Assembly (NCBI GenBank): GCA_020630915.1
Contig: JAHDIF010000005.1
Coordinates: 434 to 64,433, forward strand
DNA from: Dokdonia sp.
GTDB lineage: Bacteria; Bacteroidota; Bacteroidia; Flavobacteriales; Flavobacteriaceae
Length of the DNA: 64,000 bases
Reading direction: 5' to 3'
In this document: positions 32,033 through 41,457 of the stretch, one piece after another
Position numbering within the stretch: position 1 is the stretch's first letter
Layout: each line of letters begins with the position of its first letter
Translations under genes and position numbers: made by a program
The notes under the pieces: generated by a model
The model's input: only the letters and a program-made list of their open reading frames with translations
Told to the model about the DNA's origin: nothing
Database searches by the model: none

Positions 32033-35000
32033 TGCGTTATCTACTTCTATATTTACTGATCATCTTTTTAGGGTGCAAAGAAGAAAATACCCAAAAAGAC
32101 AATATCACGAAGTCAAATTCTTCAAAGATAGAGACAAAATTGTTTGAGCGAATCTCTAGTGATGTGAGCAATATCACTTTTTCGAACAACTTAAAAGAAG
32201 ACGTCTCTACTTTAGCAAATTTGTTTGATTTTGACTATTTCTACAATGGCGCCGGCGTGGGTATTGCAGATATTAATAATGATGGGCTTCAAGATATCTT
32301 CTTTGCCGGGAATCAGGTTCCCAATAAGCTTTACCTTAATAAAGGAAATCTAGAATTTGAAGATATTTCCCAAACTGCGGGAATAAATGATGGGAAGCAA
32401 TGGGCAAATGGAGTCACATTTGCAGATATAAATGCAGATGGCTTGCTGGATATCTATGTATCGCAAGGAGGACCTAAGCAAGCAACAGATCGAAAGAATT
32501 TATTATATATTAATTTGGGCAATAATCGCTTTCGCGAAAGCGCAACACAATACAACCTTGCAGATACCGGAATAAGCACACAATCTGTATTTTTTGATTA
32601 CGACCAAGATGGTGATTTAGACGTTATTGTTTCTAATGAAAATGAATTGTACGGCTTAGATCCTCAACGATTTTTTGCCAGTATGGAACTTCAGAAAAAT
32701 CTAGAAAAAAGTAGCGTGCAGCTTTACGAAAACAAAGGGTATCGTTTTGAAAAAGTAACTAAAAAGGCTGGTTTGCTCAAGCCAGCTTTTGGGTTAGGGA
32801 TAACAGTAAGTGATATCAATAACGACGGTTTGCTAGATATATATGTGGCAAACGACTACTATGTTCCAGACGCATTGTACATTAACAATGGCGATAAAAC
32901 ATTTACAGACAAAATAAAAGAGTATACAAACCAGGTATCCTTCTATGGTATGGGGGTGGATATTGCAGATATAAATAATGATAGATTACAAGATATTTTC
33001 GTGTTAGATATGGCTGCTAGCGATCACGTAAGGTCCAAGACTCTTATGGCGAGTATGAACGAGTCACGTTTTGATTTGCTTACAAAAGATCTAGCTTTTC
33101 AATATCAATATATGTTTAACTCCCTACAGCTCAATACCGGTAATAATAGCTTTATAAATGTCGTGCAACAATCAAAAATGGCAAAAACAGATTGGAGCTG
33201 GGCAGGACTTCTGGCTGATCTTGATAATGATGGAGATCGAGATGTGTATGTCACTAATGGATATCGTAGGTATGCTTTAGATAATGATTTGCAAAACCAA
33301 GTAGCAGAAACTCAGAGAGCCTTTAATGGTAATGTGCCAGTTGCGGTAAAGCAAAAGTTGTATGATGCTATGCCTACTGAAAAATTGAGTAATGTAGTAT
33401 TTGAGAATAAGGGAAACTTAAGTTTTGAACAGAAAGGATATCAATGGGGATTGTCTACACCTTCCTACTCTAACGGCGGCGCATATGCAGACTTGGATAA
33501 TGATGGGGATCTGGAACTTGTAGTAAACAATATAGATGATGAAGCTTTGTTGTTTAAAAACCTGAGTGTAGAAAACAAGGTGGGCAATTACTTAAGAGTA
33601 GAGGCTAGAGGCAAAACATCAGAACCTTTTGCAAAGATCACTTTAAACTATGGTGACCAGACCCAAGTATATGAGTCTAAAAGAACAAAAGGCTACCTGT
33701 CCTCTACAGAGGATATAGCGCATTTTGGGCTTGGTGATGAGGAGAAAGTAGATGAGGTTGTGGTTACCTGGCTTTCTGGAAAGCAAACTACCTATGCTAA
33801 TGTTGAGGTGAATCAAACACTTGTATCAAAAGAAGAAGAGGCAATGGTTAAAGCACTGCCGGTTTTTGAAAATTTTTATGATACCGACACGTATGCTTTC
33901 GCGAAAGCAACATCAACAAAAGGAATCAATTTTATTCATAGAGAAAATGACTTTAATGATTTTAAAAAGGAAGTCTTACTTCCTTATAAGCAATCTACTC
34001 TGGGCCCTTTTATGTCTAAGGGAGATGTAAATGGAGATGGTCTAGAAGATTTTTATGTAGGTGGTGCCAGTGGTCAAAAAGGGGTGCTATATACTCAAAA
34101 TGAGAAAGGATTTGAAGGTGTAGCATTACCCAAGTTTTCGGAAGTACAGGAAGATATGGAATCACTCTTTGTTGATATAGATGGCGATAAAGATCAAGAT
34201 CTAATAGTGCTTAGTGGGGGGACTGAGTTTAATGAATCCAGTAAAGCATACCAAAATAGGCTATATAGAAACACCGGATCTGGTGTCTTTACCCTTGAGC
34301 CGTTAGATACGGCTCTCTTTAATAGTAAATCTATTGCGGCTATAGATTTTGATCTAGACGGAGACCAAGATTTGATTATAGGTAATAGAATACAGCCGCA
34401 ACACTATCCAGAATTCCAGCCTTCTCAATTATTAGAAAATAGAGATGGGAGCTTTGTAGATGTGACTAAAGAAAAGGCAAAAGGGTTGTTAGATTTTGGC
34501 ATGGTTAATAAGGTTATTGCTACAGATTTTAATAGTGACGGAAAGACAGATTTTATAGCTGTAGGGGAGTGGTCTGGAATTGGTTTATTTAAGAATGACA
34601 ATGGTGTATTTTTTAATGTGGCGGGAGATTATGGTCTAGACAAAGAAAAAGGATGGTGGTATACTATTACTGAGACAGATGTAAATAAGGACGGATTACT
34701 AGATTATGTTTTGGGTAATATAGGAGAAAACATAAAATACAAAGCGTCACGTAAGAAACCATTTAAAGTGTTTGCATCAGATTTTGATGATAACGGAACC
34801 TTTGATTTGGTTTTAAGTAATGATTACAACGGTACTTATGTTCCAGCTAGAGGTAAAGAATGCTCCACGCAGCAAATGCCTTTTATTTCAGAAAAATTTG
34901 AGACATACGAATCATTTGCAAATGCCACTCTAGATGAAATTTATGGAGAAGGTCTAAAAGAAGCCTACAGTGCTGAGGTAAGTACTTTCTCTTCACTTTT

Positions 35001-35361
35001 ACTTCTTAATAATGGCGAAGGCTCTTTTAAGGTAAGTAAGCTTCCTGCATATGCCCAAAGCTCACCCATATTGAGTTTTATAACCTTAGATGTGAACAAT
35101 GATGGTTATGAAGATTTAGTTGCCACGGGTAATATTTTTGAAACCGAAGTAGAAACACCTCGTTACGATGGAGGGAAAGGTGTTGTGCTTATTTCAAATA
35201 CTAAAGATGGGTATAATGTATTAACCCCAGCGCAATCAGGTATATATATACAAGGGAACGCAAAGAGTTTGTTACAGATTTCGGGTAAGGCTGGAAATCA
35301 AAACACAGTGGTTATAGGAGTGAATGATGCACCACTTCAACTATTTGAAATGAAGAAATGA
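32032..35361 (+). CDS. FG-GAP/VCBS-repeat lipoprotein with ASPIC/UnbV domain
   Basis: 1109 aa. A lipobox (FLGC, Cys15) anchors it to the outer membrane. At least ten calcium-loop repeats of the form DINNDGLxDIxxxN (for example DINNDGLQDIFFAGN, DYDQDGDLDVIVSNE, DVNKDGLLDYVLGN) build two beta-propellers on either side of an ASPIC/UnbV domain near residues 520-600 (ITLNYGDQTQVYESKRTKGY, then AHFGLGDEEKVDEVVV). Such proteins usually sit on the cell surface and bind polymers or partner proteins. It is the last gene of the envelope operon and abuts the convergent rarA. Confidence 0.85.
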   Translation: MRYLLLYLLIIFLGCKEENTQKDNITKSNSSKIETKLFERISSDVSNITFSNNLKEDVSTLANLFDFDYFYNGAGVGIADINNDGLQDIFFAGNQVPNKLYLNKGNLEFEDISQTAGINDGKQWANGVTFADINADGLLDIYVSQGGPKQATDRKNLLYINLGNNRFRESATQYNLADTGISTQSVFFDYDQDGDLDVIVSNENELYGLDPQRFFASMELQKNLEKSSVQLYENKGYRFEKVTKKAGLLKPAFGLGITVSDINNDGLLDIYVANDYYVPDALYINNGDKTFTDKIKEYTNQVSFYGMGVDIADINNDRLQDIFVLDMAASDHVRSKTLMASMNESRFDLLTKDLAFQYQYMFNSLQLNTGNNSFINVVQQSKMAKTDWSWAGLLADLDNDGDRDVYVTNGYRRYALDNDLQNQVAETQRAFNGNVPVAVKQKLYDAMPTEKLSNVVFENKGNLSFEQKGYQWGLSTPSYSNGGAYADLDNDGDLELVVNNIDDEALLFKNLSVENKVGNYLRVEARGKTSEPFAKITLNYGDQTQVYESKRTKGYLSSTEDIAHFGLGDEEKVDEVVVTWLSGKQTTYANVEVNQTLVSKEEEAMVKALPVFENFYDTDTYAFAKATSTKGINFIHRENDFNDFKKEVLLPYKQSTLGPFMSKGDVNGDGLEDFYVGGASGQKGVLYTQNEKGFEGVALPKFSEVQEDMESLFVDIDGDKDQDLIVLSGGTEFNESSKAYQNRLYRNTGSGVFTLEPLDTALFNSKSIAAIDFDLDGDQDLIIGNRIQPQHYPEFQPSQLLENRDGSFVDVTKEKAKGLLDFGMVNKVIATDFNSDGKTDFIAVGEWSGIGLFKNDNGVFFNVAGDYGLDKEKGWWYTITETDVNKDGLLDYVLGNIGENIKYKASRKKPFKVFASDFDDNGTFDLVLSNDYNGTYVPARGKECSTQQMPFISEKFETYESFANATLDEIYGEGLKEAYSAEVSTFSSLLLLNNGEGSFKVSKLPAYAQSSPILSFITLDVNNDGYEDLVATGNIFETEVETPRYDGGKGVVLISNTKDGYNVLTPAQSGIYIQGNAKSLLQISGKAGNQNTVVIGVNDAPLQLFEMKK
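32528..32541. repeat. Iterated palindrome inside the FG-GAP gene (copy 1)
   Basis: Perfect copy read in the third possible frame as FRES (NRFRESATQ), between two FG-GAP repeats. Confidence 0.9.
33895..33908. repeat. Iterated palindrome inside the FG-GAP gene (copy 2)
   Basis: Perfect copy read as AFAKA (YAFAKATSTK), 1367 bp from copy 1 in the same gene but in another frame, in the linker after the ASPIC domain. Confidence 0.9.
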
Positions 35362-36639
35362 TTAGTAACCGTATTTCCCTTTCCATCTAGATTTTAAAAA
35401 TTCTCTGAGACCCTTTTCTCTTGAATTATTTCCTGGATCGTACAGTTTTGTATTAGAGACTTCATCTGGTAAGAATTCTTGGGCGACAAAATTATTCTCA
35501 TAATCATGAGCGTATTTATAATTATCTCCGTAGCCCAAATCTTTCATAAGCTTTGTAGGGGCATTTCTTAGATGCAGGGGTACAGATAGATCGCCAGTTT
35601 CTTGAACAAGTTTCTGAGCCTTCCCTATGGCTTCATAGGATGCATTACTTTTGGGAGAAGACGCTAAGTAGGTAACGCATTGGCTTAATATAATACGTGA
35701 CTCTGGATAACCAATGGTGGATACGGCCTGAAAGCAGTTATTAGCGACCACCAGTGCCGTAGGATTTGCATTTCCTATATCTTCTGAGGCCGCTATGATA
35801 AGTCTGCGAGCAATAAACTTTACATCTTCTCCTCCCTCAATCATACGTGCGAGCCAGTAAACAGCCGCATTAGGATCGCTACCTCTTATAGATTTTATAA
35901 ATGCAGAAACAATATCGTAGTGTTGCTCGCCAGTTTTATCGTATAACACAGTGTTTTGTTGCACTTTGCTTAGGACTAACTCATTAGTGACCGTTACTTC
36001 TTCTGATGTTTCAGTGGTAATAATCAGCTCAAAGATGTTAAGTAGTTTTCGTGCATCTCCGCCGCTAAGTCTAATGAGGGCTTCTGTTTCTTTTAAGGTT
36101 ATTTTTTTTTGATTGATCACCCCATCTTCTTTTATAGCTCTGCGGAGCAGTGCTTCCATATCCTCTTTGTTAAAGGGGTTGAGAATATATATTTGACACC
36201 TACTTAGGAGTGCGGGTATTACTTCAAAACTTGGATTTTCTGTCGTAGCCCCAATAAGGGTGACCCAGCCTTTCTCTACAGCGCCCAGTAACGAGTCTTG
36301 TTGAGATTTGCTGAATCTATGAATCTCATCAATAAATAGAATAGGGTTTTTATGGGTAAAAAGCCCACCACCTTTTTTAGCTTTTTCTATCACCTCCCGA
36401 ACGTCTTTAACACCGCTACTTATAGCGCTTAGAGTGTAGAAGGGTCTGTTAGATTGTACTGCAATGATAGAGGCAAGAGTAGTTTTGCCTACTCCTGGTG
36501 GTCCCCAAAAAATTAATGAGGGTATAATCCCTGCATCAAGAGCTTTGCGCAAAGAGCCATCTTTACCTAATAAGTGTTTTTGACTAAGATAATCATCAAG
36601 TGTTTTGGGTCTCAGTCTTTCAGCAAGAGGTGTGTTCAT
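35362..36639 (-). CDS. rarA: Replication-associated recombination protein RarA (MgsA)
   Basis: 425 aa AAA+ ATPase related to clamp-loader subunits. It acts at stalled forks. Walker A GPPGVGKT is at 46-53, Walker [10 protein letters not shown] around Asp104-Glu105, sensor 1 is [10 protein letters not shown], and the arginine-finger region is SRCQIYIL. The C-terminal tetramerisation domain ([20 protein letters not shown], then [17 protein letters not shown]) is typical. It is convergent with the FG-GAP gene with no gap, and divergent from the rhomboid gene. Confidence 0.95.
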   Translation of the reverse strand: MNTPLAERLRPKTLDDYLSQKHLLGKDGSLRKALDAGIIPSLIFWGPPGVGKTTLASIIAVQSNRPFYTLSAISSGVKDVREVIEKAKKGGGLFTHKNPILFIDEIHRFSKSQQDSLLGAVEKGWVTLIGATTENPSFEVIPALLSRCQIYILNPFNKEDMEALLRRAIKEDGVINQKKITLKETEALIRLSGGDARKLLNIFELIITTETSEEVTVTNELVLSKVQQNTVLYDKTGEQHYDIVSAFIKSIRGSDPNAAVYWLARMIEGGEDVKFIARRLIIAASEDIGNANPTALVVANNCFQAVSTIGYPESRIILSQCVTYLASSPKSNASYEAIGKAQKLVQETGDLSVPLHLRNAPTKLMKDLGYGDNYKYAHDYENNFVAQEFLPDEVSNTKLYDPGNNSREKGLREFLKSRWKGKYGY

Positions 36640-36724
36640 AGATTAAAAGTACGTATTTCATTTATGAATCGTGACAATATTGCACCTTTGATTTTTTGGA
36701 TAGATTTTTGTCTTTAACCCACTA

Positions 36725-37462
36725 ATGAAAACCACAAAAGAATCGTTTACTTTTTATAATGGAGTCCTTTTGTATCCATTACTTTTTGCCCTTTTAATGT
36801 GGGGTGTGTATTGGTTTGAACTGCGTTTTGGAGTAGATTTTACTTCTTGGGGAGTGCGACCTAGAAATGCGCTAGGCTTGCGAGGTGTTTTATTTTCGCC
36901 TTTTATTCATTCTGGTGTAAAGCACCTATGGCACAACACTGTGCCTATATTGGTTCTGAGTGCTGCATTATTTTATTTTTATAAAAAGATTAGCTGGAGG
37001 GTCTTGTTCTGGGTATTAATATTAAGCGGCTTAGGTACTTGGATAATAGGAAGAGCTTCCTTTCATATTGGGATGAGTGGTGTCATCTATGGACTGGCGT
37101 CTTTTTTATTTTTTAAGGGAATACGTACCAGGCATTATAGGTTGATGGCATTGTCTTTTTTAGTAGTGTTTTTGTATGGTAGTTTGGTATGGGGTACGCT
37201 CCCTATGGACGCTAAAATTTCGTGGGAGGGGCATTTGTCAGGATTTTTAGCTGGAGTTTTTTTGGGTTTATTTTGCTTTCGCGAAAGCATACCAAAAAAT
37301 CCTCAATTCCTATGGGAAAAAGAAAACTATATAGAGGATGATGATCCTTTTATGCGCCAGTTTGATGAAAATGGAAATTTCTTTGAACTGCCTAAAGAAC
37401 TGCCTGAAGAAGAAGCATTTTTCTTTAATTATGAAATTAGGGATACAGACTCTGAAGAATAA
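36725..37462 (+). CDS. Rhomboid-family intramembrane serine protease
   Basis: 245 aa with six hydrophobic helices and an acidic cytoplasmic tail (residues 200-245). The catalytic Ser118 is in GMSGVIYG and His170 in SWEGHLSGF. The HLWHNT motif (67-72) supplies the oxyanion residues. It cleaves transmembrane helices of unknown client proteins. It is convergent with rlmB with one base between the stops. Confidence 0.88.
   Translation: MKTTKESFTFYNGVLLYPLLFALLMWGVYWFELRFGVDFTSWGVRPRNALGLRGVLFSPFIHSGVKHLWHNTVPILVLSAALFYFYKKISWRVLFWVLILSGLGTWIIGRASFHIGMSGVIYGLASFLFFKGIRTRHYRLMALSFLVVFLYGSLVWGTLPMDAKISWEGHLSGFLAGVFLGLFCFRESIPKNPQFLWEKENYIEDDDPFMRQFDENGNFFELPKELPEEEAFFFNYEIRDTDSEE
37275..37288. repeat. 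Iterated palindrome inside the rhomboid gene
   Basis: Perfect copy read as FRES (CFRESIPKN), immediately after the last membrane helix at the start of the cytoplasmic tail. Confidence 0.9.
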
Positions 37463-37463
37463 A

Positions 37464-38198
37464 TTAACGACGCTGTCTTACGGCTTCATAAAGAAATGCG
37501 CCACAAGCAACAGATACATTAAGTGAGGCTATTGTACCTAGTAAAGGCAATTTAGCCTTATGGTCTACAATTTTTAATACACCAGGTGATACGCCACTAT
37601 CTTCACGTCCCATCACAATAGCAACAGGTTCGTTGAGTGGAATGTCATATAAAGTATTTTCGGTCTTCTCTGTAGCAGCTATTACTTTAATTCCTGAGCC
37701 CTGTAGATGATAAATGGCATCTTTAATATGGTCAACTTTCACTATAGGAATATTAAAGGCCGCTCCCGCCGAGGTTTTTACGGCTACCCCATTAAGAGGG
37801 GCTCCTCCTTTTTTAGGTATAATAATTCCAGCTACTCCCGTGCACTCTGCCGTACGAATGATCGCCCCAAAGTTACGTACGTCTGATAAGTGGTCTAGAA
37901 TGATAAAAAGCGGTGGATGTTCTTTGGATATACTCGTTTCTACCACAGCTTCTAGATCTTGATACGTGATAGGAGAGATAGTAGCAACGGCCCCTTGATG
38001 ATTTTTGGAAGTCAGTCTATTAAGCTTTTCGACTGGAACATAGGAAACGTTGATGCTATTTTTCTTTATAAGCGTATTTAGCTCACTCGAGAGTGGGTTT
38101 GATACTCCTATCTGGAGAAATACCTTGTCAATTTCTTTTTCTGCCTCTATGGCTTCTATAATAGCTCTGGTTCCAAAAATTTGTAGGGTGTTTTCCAT
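37464..38198 (-). CDS. rlmB: 23S rRNA 2'-O-methyltransferase, RlmB/TrmH (SPOUT) family
   Basis: 244 aa. An N-terminal substrate-binding domain (residues 1-75) is followed by the SPOUT fold with NFGAIIRTAECTGV (motif 1), AIVMGREDSGV (motif 2) and LPLLGTIASLNVSVACGAFL (motif 3, the trefoil-knot SAM site). It methylates the ribose of 23S rRNA, in E. coli Gm2251; the exact position in this organism is inferred from the family. Confidence 0.9.
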   Translation of the reverse strand: MENTLQIFGTRAIIEAIEAEKEIDKVFLQIGVSNPLSSELNTLIKKNSINVSYVPVEKLNRLTSKNHQGAVATISPITYQDLEAVVETSISKEHPPLFIILDHLSDVRNFGAIIRTAECTGVAGIIIPKKGGAPLNGVAVKTSAGAAFNIPIVKVDHIKDAIYHLQGSGIKVIAATEKTENTLYDIPLNEPVAIVMGREDSGVSPGVLKIVDHKAKLPLLGTIASLNVSVACGAFLYEAVRQRR

Positions 38199-38202
38199 AG
38201 GG

Positions 38203-38230
38203 CAAAGATATAGTAAAAAACGATCCTCAA
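38203..38230 (-). promoter_or_regulatory. Promoter of rlmB with a start-proximal -7 element
   Basis: On the minus strand TATCTTTG (38210-38203) ends 4 bp before the ATG at 38198. TTG (38230-38228) lies 17 bp further upstream. The layout TATCTTTG-CCCT-ATG closely matches queE, suggesting leaderless or very short-leader transcripts. Confidence 0.45.
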
Positions 38231-38271
38231 GGGATGGTTTTGATTTAGATATCGAACCAAAAGAGACTGAC

Positions 38272-39918
38272 TTAATTCTTTATAATTTTTTTAGTTAGAG
38301 CTTGGTCTCCTCTAGTGAGTTTAACGATGTATATTCCGCTACTTAAATGTGATATGTCTTGTCTTGATTTTTGAATGGATGTTATGAAACGACCTTTTAA
38401 ATCATATAGTTCAATACTATCAAAAGAATCTTGAGATTGAATTTCTAGATAGTCAGATGCTGGATTAGGCCACATTTGAACAGTGTTCGAGTCAATAAAG
38501 TCTTCGGTATTTAATATTGAGCAATCAAAGTCTGCAGGGTTTAATTCAATAACACCTTGGGGGGTTAAATCCCTACCGTCAAATGCGGGATAATCTGTAG
38601 GGTAACGAAGTGCTCTAAATACAAAGGTCTGTACTAAAGAGGGATCATCACCATCTGATAATACACCTCCCGCAGAAACGGGGTTTTGATACTCCCATAC
38701 TGTTTCATTATTTGAGGAAGGATCAATTTCAAAAAGGAATCCCGCTGGACCATTATCTATTAGGATGTTTCCATTAGGTAATTCTTGTGCTCCTGATAAA
38801 AAGGCTGCAAAAAAATTGGAAGGATCTGTAGGATCGACATATTCATAATCTACAGTATCGGGGCCGTAGGCTCCACCATTATATACGTAGTTGCTAGTTG
38901 TTTCATCGTATTCAGGGTTGATGATTTGAATTGAGGTAAAACCCAGTTGAGGTTGGTTGTTAAAGATTAAAATCTTGCCCTCATTAGGTGAACCCGCAGG
39001 TATAAATTGGACATTATGTTGTGCATTTAGTTGCCTGTCATCTATAGTACCTTGATCATATGCTTCAGGATTGCCATATCTGTATAGTATATTTCCTCCT
39101 CTATTGCTATTGCCACCTGTATTTGTTGCGGCTTCTGCTGTGGTTGTAGAGTGGTCAATAATTATAAACTCATCAAGGTCTCTATTACTTATAATTACTT
39201 GATCTCTATCTGAGTTATAAGATATCGCGTTTGAGTGCCACCAGTCTGCTTCGCCTGCCGCTACTGCATAATTTATATTTACTAGCCCTGGATTGTTAGC
39301 AATAATTCCAAAATTTTGCTTAGTGTTATCAAAGTCCTGAATTAAATGGTCCCAAGATTTCCATTGCCATACTATATTAAATTGATCTTGTCCTACGGGT
39401 TCTATCTCGACTAGTGTTTCTTCATATAATTCATTCGTAGCTATCGTAGACGGATCTCTTCCATTTTCAATGGCTTCTGCTGCAGATCTTCTCTCGGCTA
39501 CAAGCATTATAATGTTGCCATTTTCAAGAACTTCAAAGTCGTGATGAAAACTAAAATCTGTATCAGAATAGGTCAAACCCCAAATAAGTGTTCCATCCCA
39601 ATCTAAATGTTCTATTCTTCCTGTATTTCCGGGAATGTTAAGAGTAGATTGATTGTCTACCACACTTCTATAAAGGGTGCCGTCTTCCATAAGTAGATCT
39701 TTACTAAACAAGGGGAATTCTGATTCCCATGTATTAATAATTTCTCCGCAGTTGTTTATTAAATATGTGAAACGAGGGATTTCGTTCGTTCTAGGGGAGT
39801 ATAGAGTGTAGCCGTCAAATGAGCCAGATGTATTGACCAGAGTGCCTACTGTGTTCTGAGATGAAACTGCAAAGGGTAAGATAGAAAGTAGGATTAAAGT
39901 AGATTTTAGAAAATGCAT
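38272..39918 (-). CDS. Arylsulfotransferase-like protein with type IX sorting domain
   Basis: 548 aa from the ATG at 39918, which starts a signal peptide (MHFLKSTLILLSILPFAVSS); an in-frame ATG at 40038 would run through the terminator hairpin of the preceding gene. The body is a beta-propeller with the arylsulfotransferase pattern: HLDWDGTLIW, SFHHDFEVLENGNIIM, IVWQWKSWDHL, DWWHSNAISYN, GGNILYRYGNPEAY, and NAQHNVQFIPAG. The His residues of HSNAIS and QHNVQF are candidates for the sulfuryl-transfer site. The C-terminus (MWPNPASDYLEI to the end) is a type A T9SS domain with ELYDLKGR and LSSGIYIVKL. It is exported to the surface or medium. It is the last gene of the SusC/D locus, but separated by a terminator. 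Confidence 0.8.
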   Translation of the reverse strand: MHFLKSTLILLSILPFAVSSQNTVGTLVNTSGSFDGYTLYSPRTNEIPRFTYLINNCGEIINTWESEFPLFSKDLLMEDGTLYRSVVDNQSTLNIPGNTGRIEHLDWDGTLIWGLTYSDTDFSFHHDFEVLENGNIIMLVAERRSAAEAIENGRDPSTIATNELYEETLVEIEPVGQDQFNIVWQWKSWDHLIQDFDNTKQNFGIIANNPGLVNINYAVAAGEADWWHSNAISYNSDRDQVIISNRDLDEFIIIDHSTTTAEAATNTGGNSNRGGNILYRYGNPEAYDQGTIDDRQLNAQHNVQFIPAGSPNEGKILIFNNQPQLGFTSIQIINPEYDETTSNYVYNGGAYGPDTVDYEYVDPTDPSNFFAAFLSGAQELPNGNILIDNGPAGFLFEIDPSSNNETVWEYQNPVSAGGVLSDGDDPSLVQTFVFRALRYPTDYPAFDGRDLTPQGVIELNPADFDCSILNTEDFIDSNTVQMWPNPASDYLEIQSQDSFDSIELYDLKGRFITSIQKSRQDISHLSSGIYIVKLTRGDQALTKKIIKN

Positions 39919-39940
39919 ATAACTAGTTTTGAGAATAAAA

Positions 39941-39967
39941 AAAACCGCCAGTAAAACCGGCGGTTCA
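39941..39967 (-). terminator. Intrinsic terminator after the SusCD-linked lipoprotein gene
   Basis: On the minus strand AACCGCC (39965-39959) pairs with GGCGGTT (39949-39943) and is followed by a T run (plus-strand A run 39936-39944). It lies 21 bp before the arylsulfotransferase-like start and should limit read-through. Confidence 0.75.
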
Positions 39968-39988
39968 AATATATAATAAATGTATTTA

Positions 39989-41440
39989 TTATTGTTTGTC
40001 GAACTGAATCGAAGCAATATTAGATAGAGGATCTCCACAAGAACCTAAAACATCTTCAGCAAATGCAATAGTGAACATAGTATCATCATCTACATCAAAA
40101 GGTCCTCCACCCGCTGGATCTGGAGCTCCAAAAATACTTGGCCCAGAACATTGCCATCCAGTGAAGTTTCCTATTGGAGCAGCATCTTCTACTAACGTTA
40201 CATTCTGACAGTTAAAGTCTGCTATGTACGTCTGAAGTGGAACACTTCCAGGACCTAGATCATTTAAGTAGTTTGCGTCGAACGCTCTTTGAGTGGCAGT
40301 AAGAGTAACTGGATCTCCACTTAAAATATCTACAGCACCTTCTGATACGAAAGTAACTTCAACACCATCACCAAAAGTTGTATATCCAAAAATAGTTGGA
40401 GCAATTTGCGTTGTAACATAGGTGCCAACAAAAGTACTTAAGTCAGAAAGAGGAAGTACAGGACAGTTAATTACAGGCATTACATCTGTGAATGGCTCAT
40501 CAAAAGAGCTAATTGCTTGACCGCAAGAGTTATTGAAAGAGTAACGAATATTTATTGCATCTCCTTCAGCCATATCAGAAATAGATAAACCTACAGCACC
40601 TGAAAGTGTTGCAAAATCAAACATGAAATCGTTTTCCAATGTGTTTGCAATATCATTACCGTCGTCGTCAACAGATTGTGTAAAATCTGCCCTTGTGAAA
40701 GTTGCTACAGAAACTCCTTCAGAATTGTCCTCCGAACCTGCTACTGAGTAAGAAACAAATACTTCACCATCTGCCCATAAATCTGGAGCAGCTTCAGTTA
40801 CCTGTATAGTAGCTTCATAATCTCCACCACCAGATGCGATGTTAACAGAATTCACACCATCAATTGCAAGATCTAAACCTCCTGTAACTGTTTGAACGTG
40901 TTGAAAAGGTGAATTAAAAAACCCTCCAGTAATAATACCTCCAGCGTTGTCTACGGAGAATATACGTCCATCCGTTAATATAAGCTCTTCTCTAAAAAGG
41001 AACGTGTCTCCAACATAAATCTCATCAGAAGATCCACCAACGGCAGCAACAAGCTCATCTAAGGAGTATGTCAAAGTAACTCTTGGTAACCCAAAAGGTC
41101 CTGGAGCAAACTCCGCTGCAGTTACATTATCTAATAATACTTCACCTGTGTTAAAAGCTGCAGTATTTCCAGCTATGTCAGAATTGTCTGTAAAAGTAAC
41201 ATATACATTTACATTATCTAACAAAGCTCCTTCTTCGATATCCTGCTCTTCAAGTTCCATAGAAAATTCTAAGGGACCTGCACATAATAGCATTTCATCG
41301 CTAAAATCTATTGTTCTAAGAACAGCTCCTCTCTCGATATTATCTTGAAGAGTTACTGTAATATTTTCTTCATCATCTTCACAAGAACCTAGAAATAAAG
41401 CTAGCGCTCCAACAAAGAAATATTTTAACATTGTTTTCAT
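39989..41440 (-). CDS. SusCD-linked surface lipoprotein of unknown function
   Basis: 483 aa with a lipobox (LFLGSC, Cys20) followed by acidic residues (EDDEENIT), a pattern linked to surface export of lipoproteins in Bacteroidota. Long beta-rich body with Asp/Gly-rich turns and few helices; no enzyme motif is seen. The C-terminal part holds paired cysteines (CGQAISSF, INCPVLPL, FNCQNVTL, WQCSGPS, GSCGDPL). It sits 17 bp after the SusD gene and is probably a substrate-binding accessory protein of the SusC/D pair, like SusE/SusF-type proteins; this is inference from position. Confidence 0.75.
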   Translation of the reverse strand: MKTMLKYFFVGALALFLGSCEDDEENITVTLQDNIERGAVLRTIDFSDEMLLCAGPLEFSMELEEQDIEEGALLDNVNVYVTFTDNSDIAGNTAAFNTGEVLLDNVTAAEFAPGPFGLPRVTLTYSLDELVAAVGGSSDEIYVGDTFLFREELILTDGRIFSVDNAGGIITGGFFNSPFQHVQTVTGGLDLAIDGVNSVNIASGGGDYEATIQVTEAAPDLWADGEVFVSYSVAGSEDNSEGVSVATFTRADFTQSVDDDGNDIANTLENDFMFDFATLSGAVGLSISDMAEGDAINIRYSFNNSCGQAISSFDEPFTDVMPVINCPVLPLSDLSTFVGTYVTTQIAPTIFGYTTFGDGVEVTFVSEGAVDILSGDPVTLTATQRAFDANYLNDLGPGSVPLQTYIADFNCQNVTLVEDAAPIGNFTGWQCSGPSIFGAPDPAGGGPFDVDDDTMFTIAFAEDVLGSCGDPLSNIASIQFDKQ

Positions 41441-41457
41441 AATTATTTTTTAAAGTT

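Noticed and set aside
36640-36724. A TAGATTTTTG stretch as the rhomboid promoter.
   Set aside because: It has two extra T relative to TAnnTTTG and the spacing to the nearest TTG does not fit, so support is too weak.
39919-40038. Forty extra residues in front of the arylsulfotransferase-like protein.
   Set aside because: The stretch covers the terminator hairpin and part of the previous coding region and lacks leader features.
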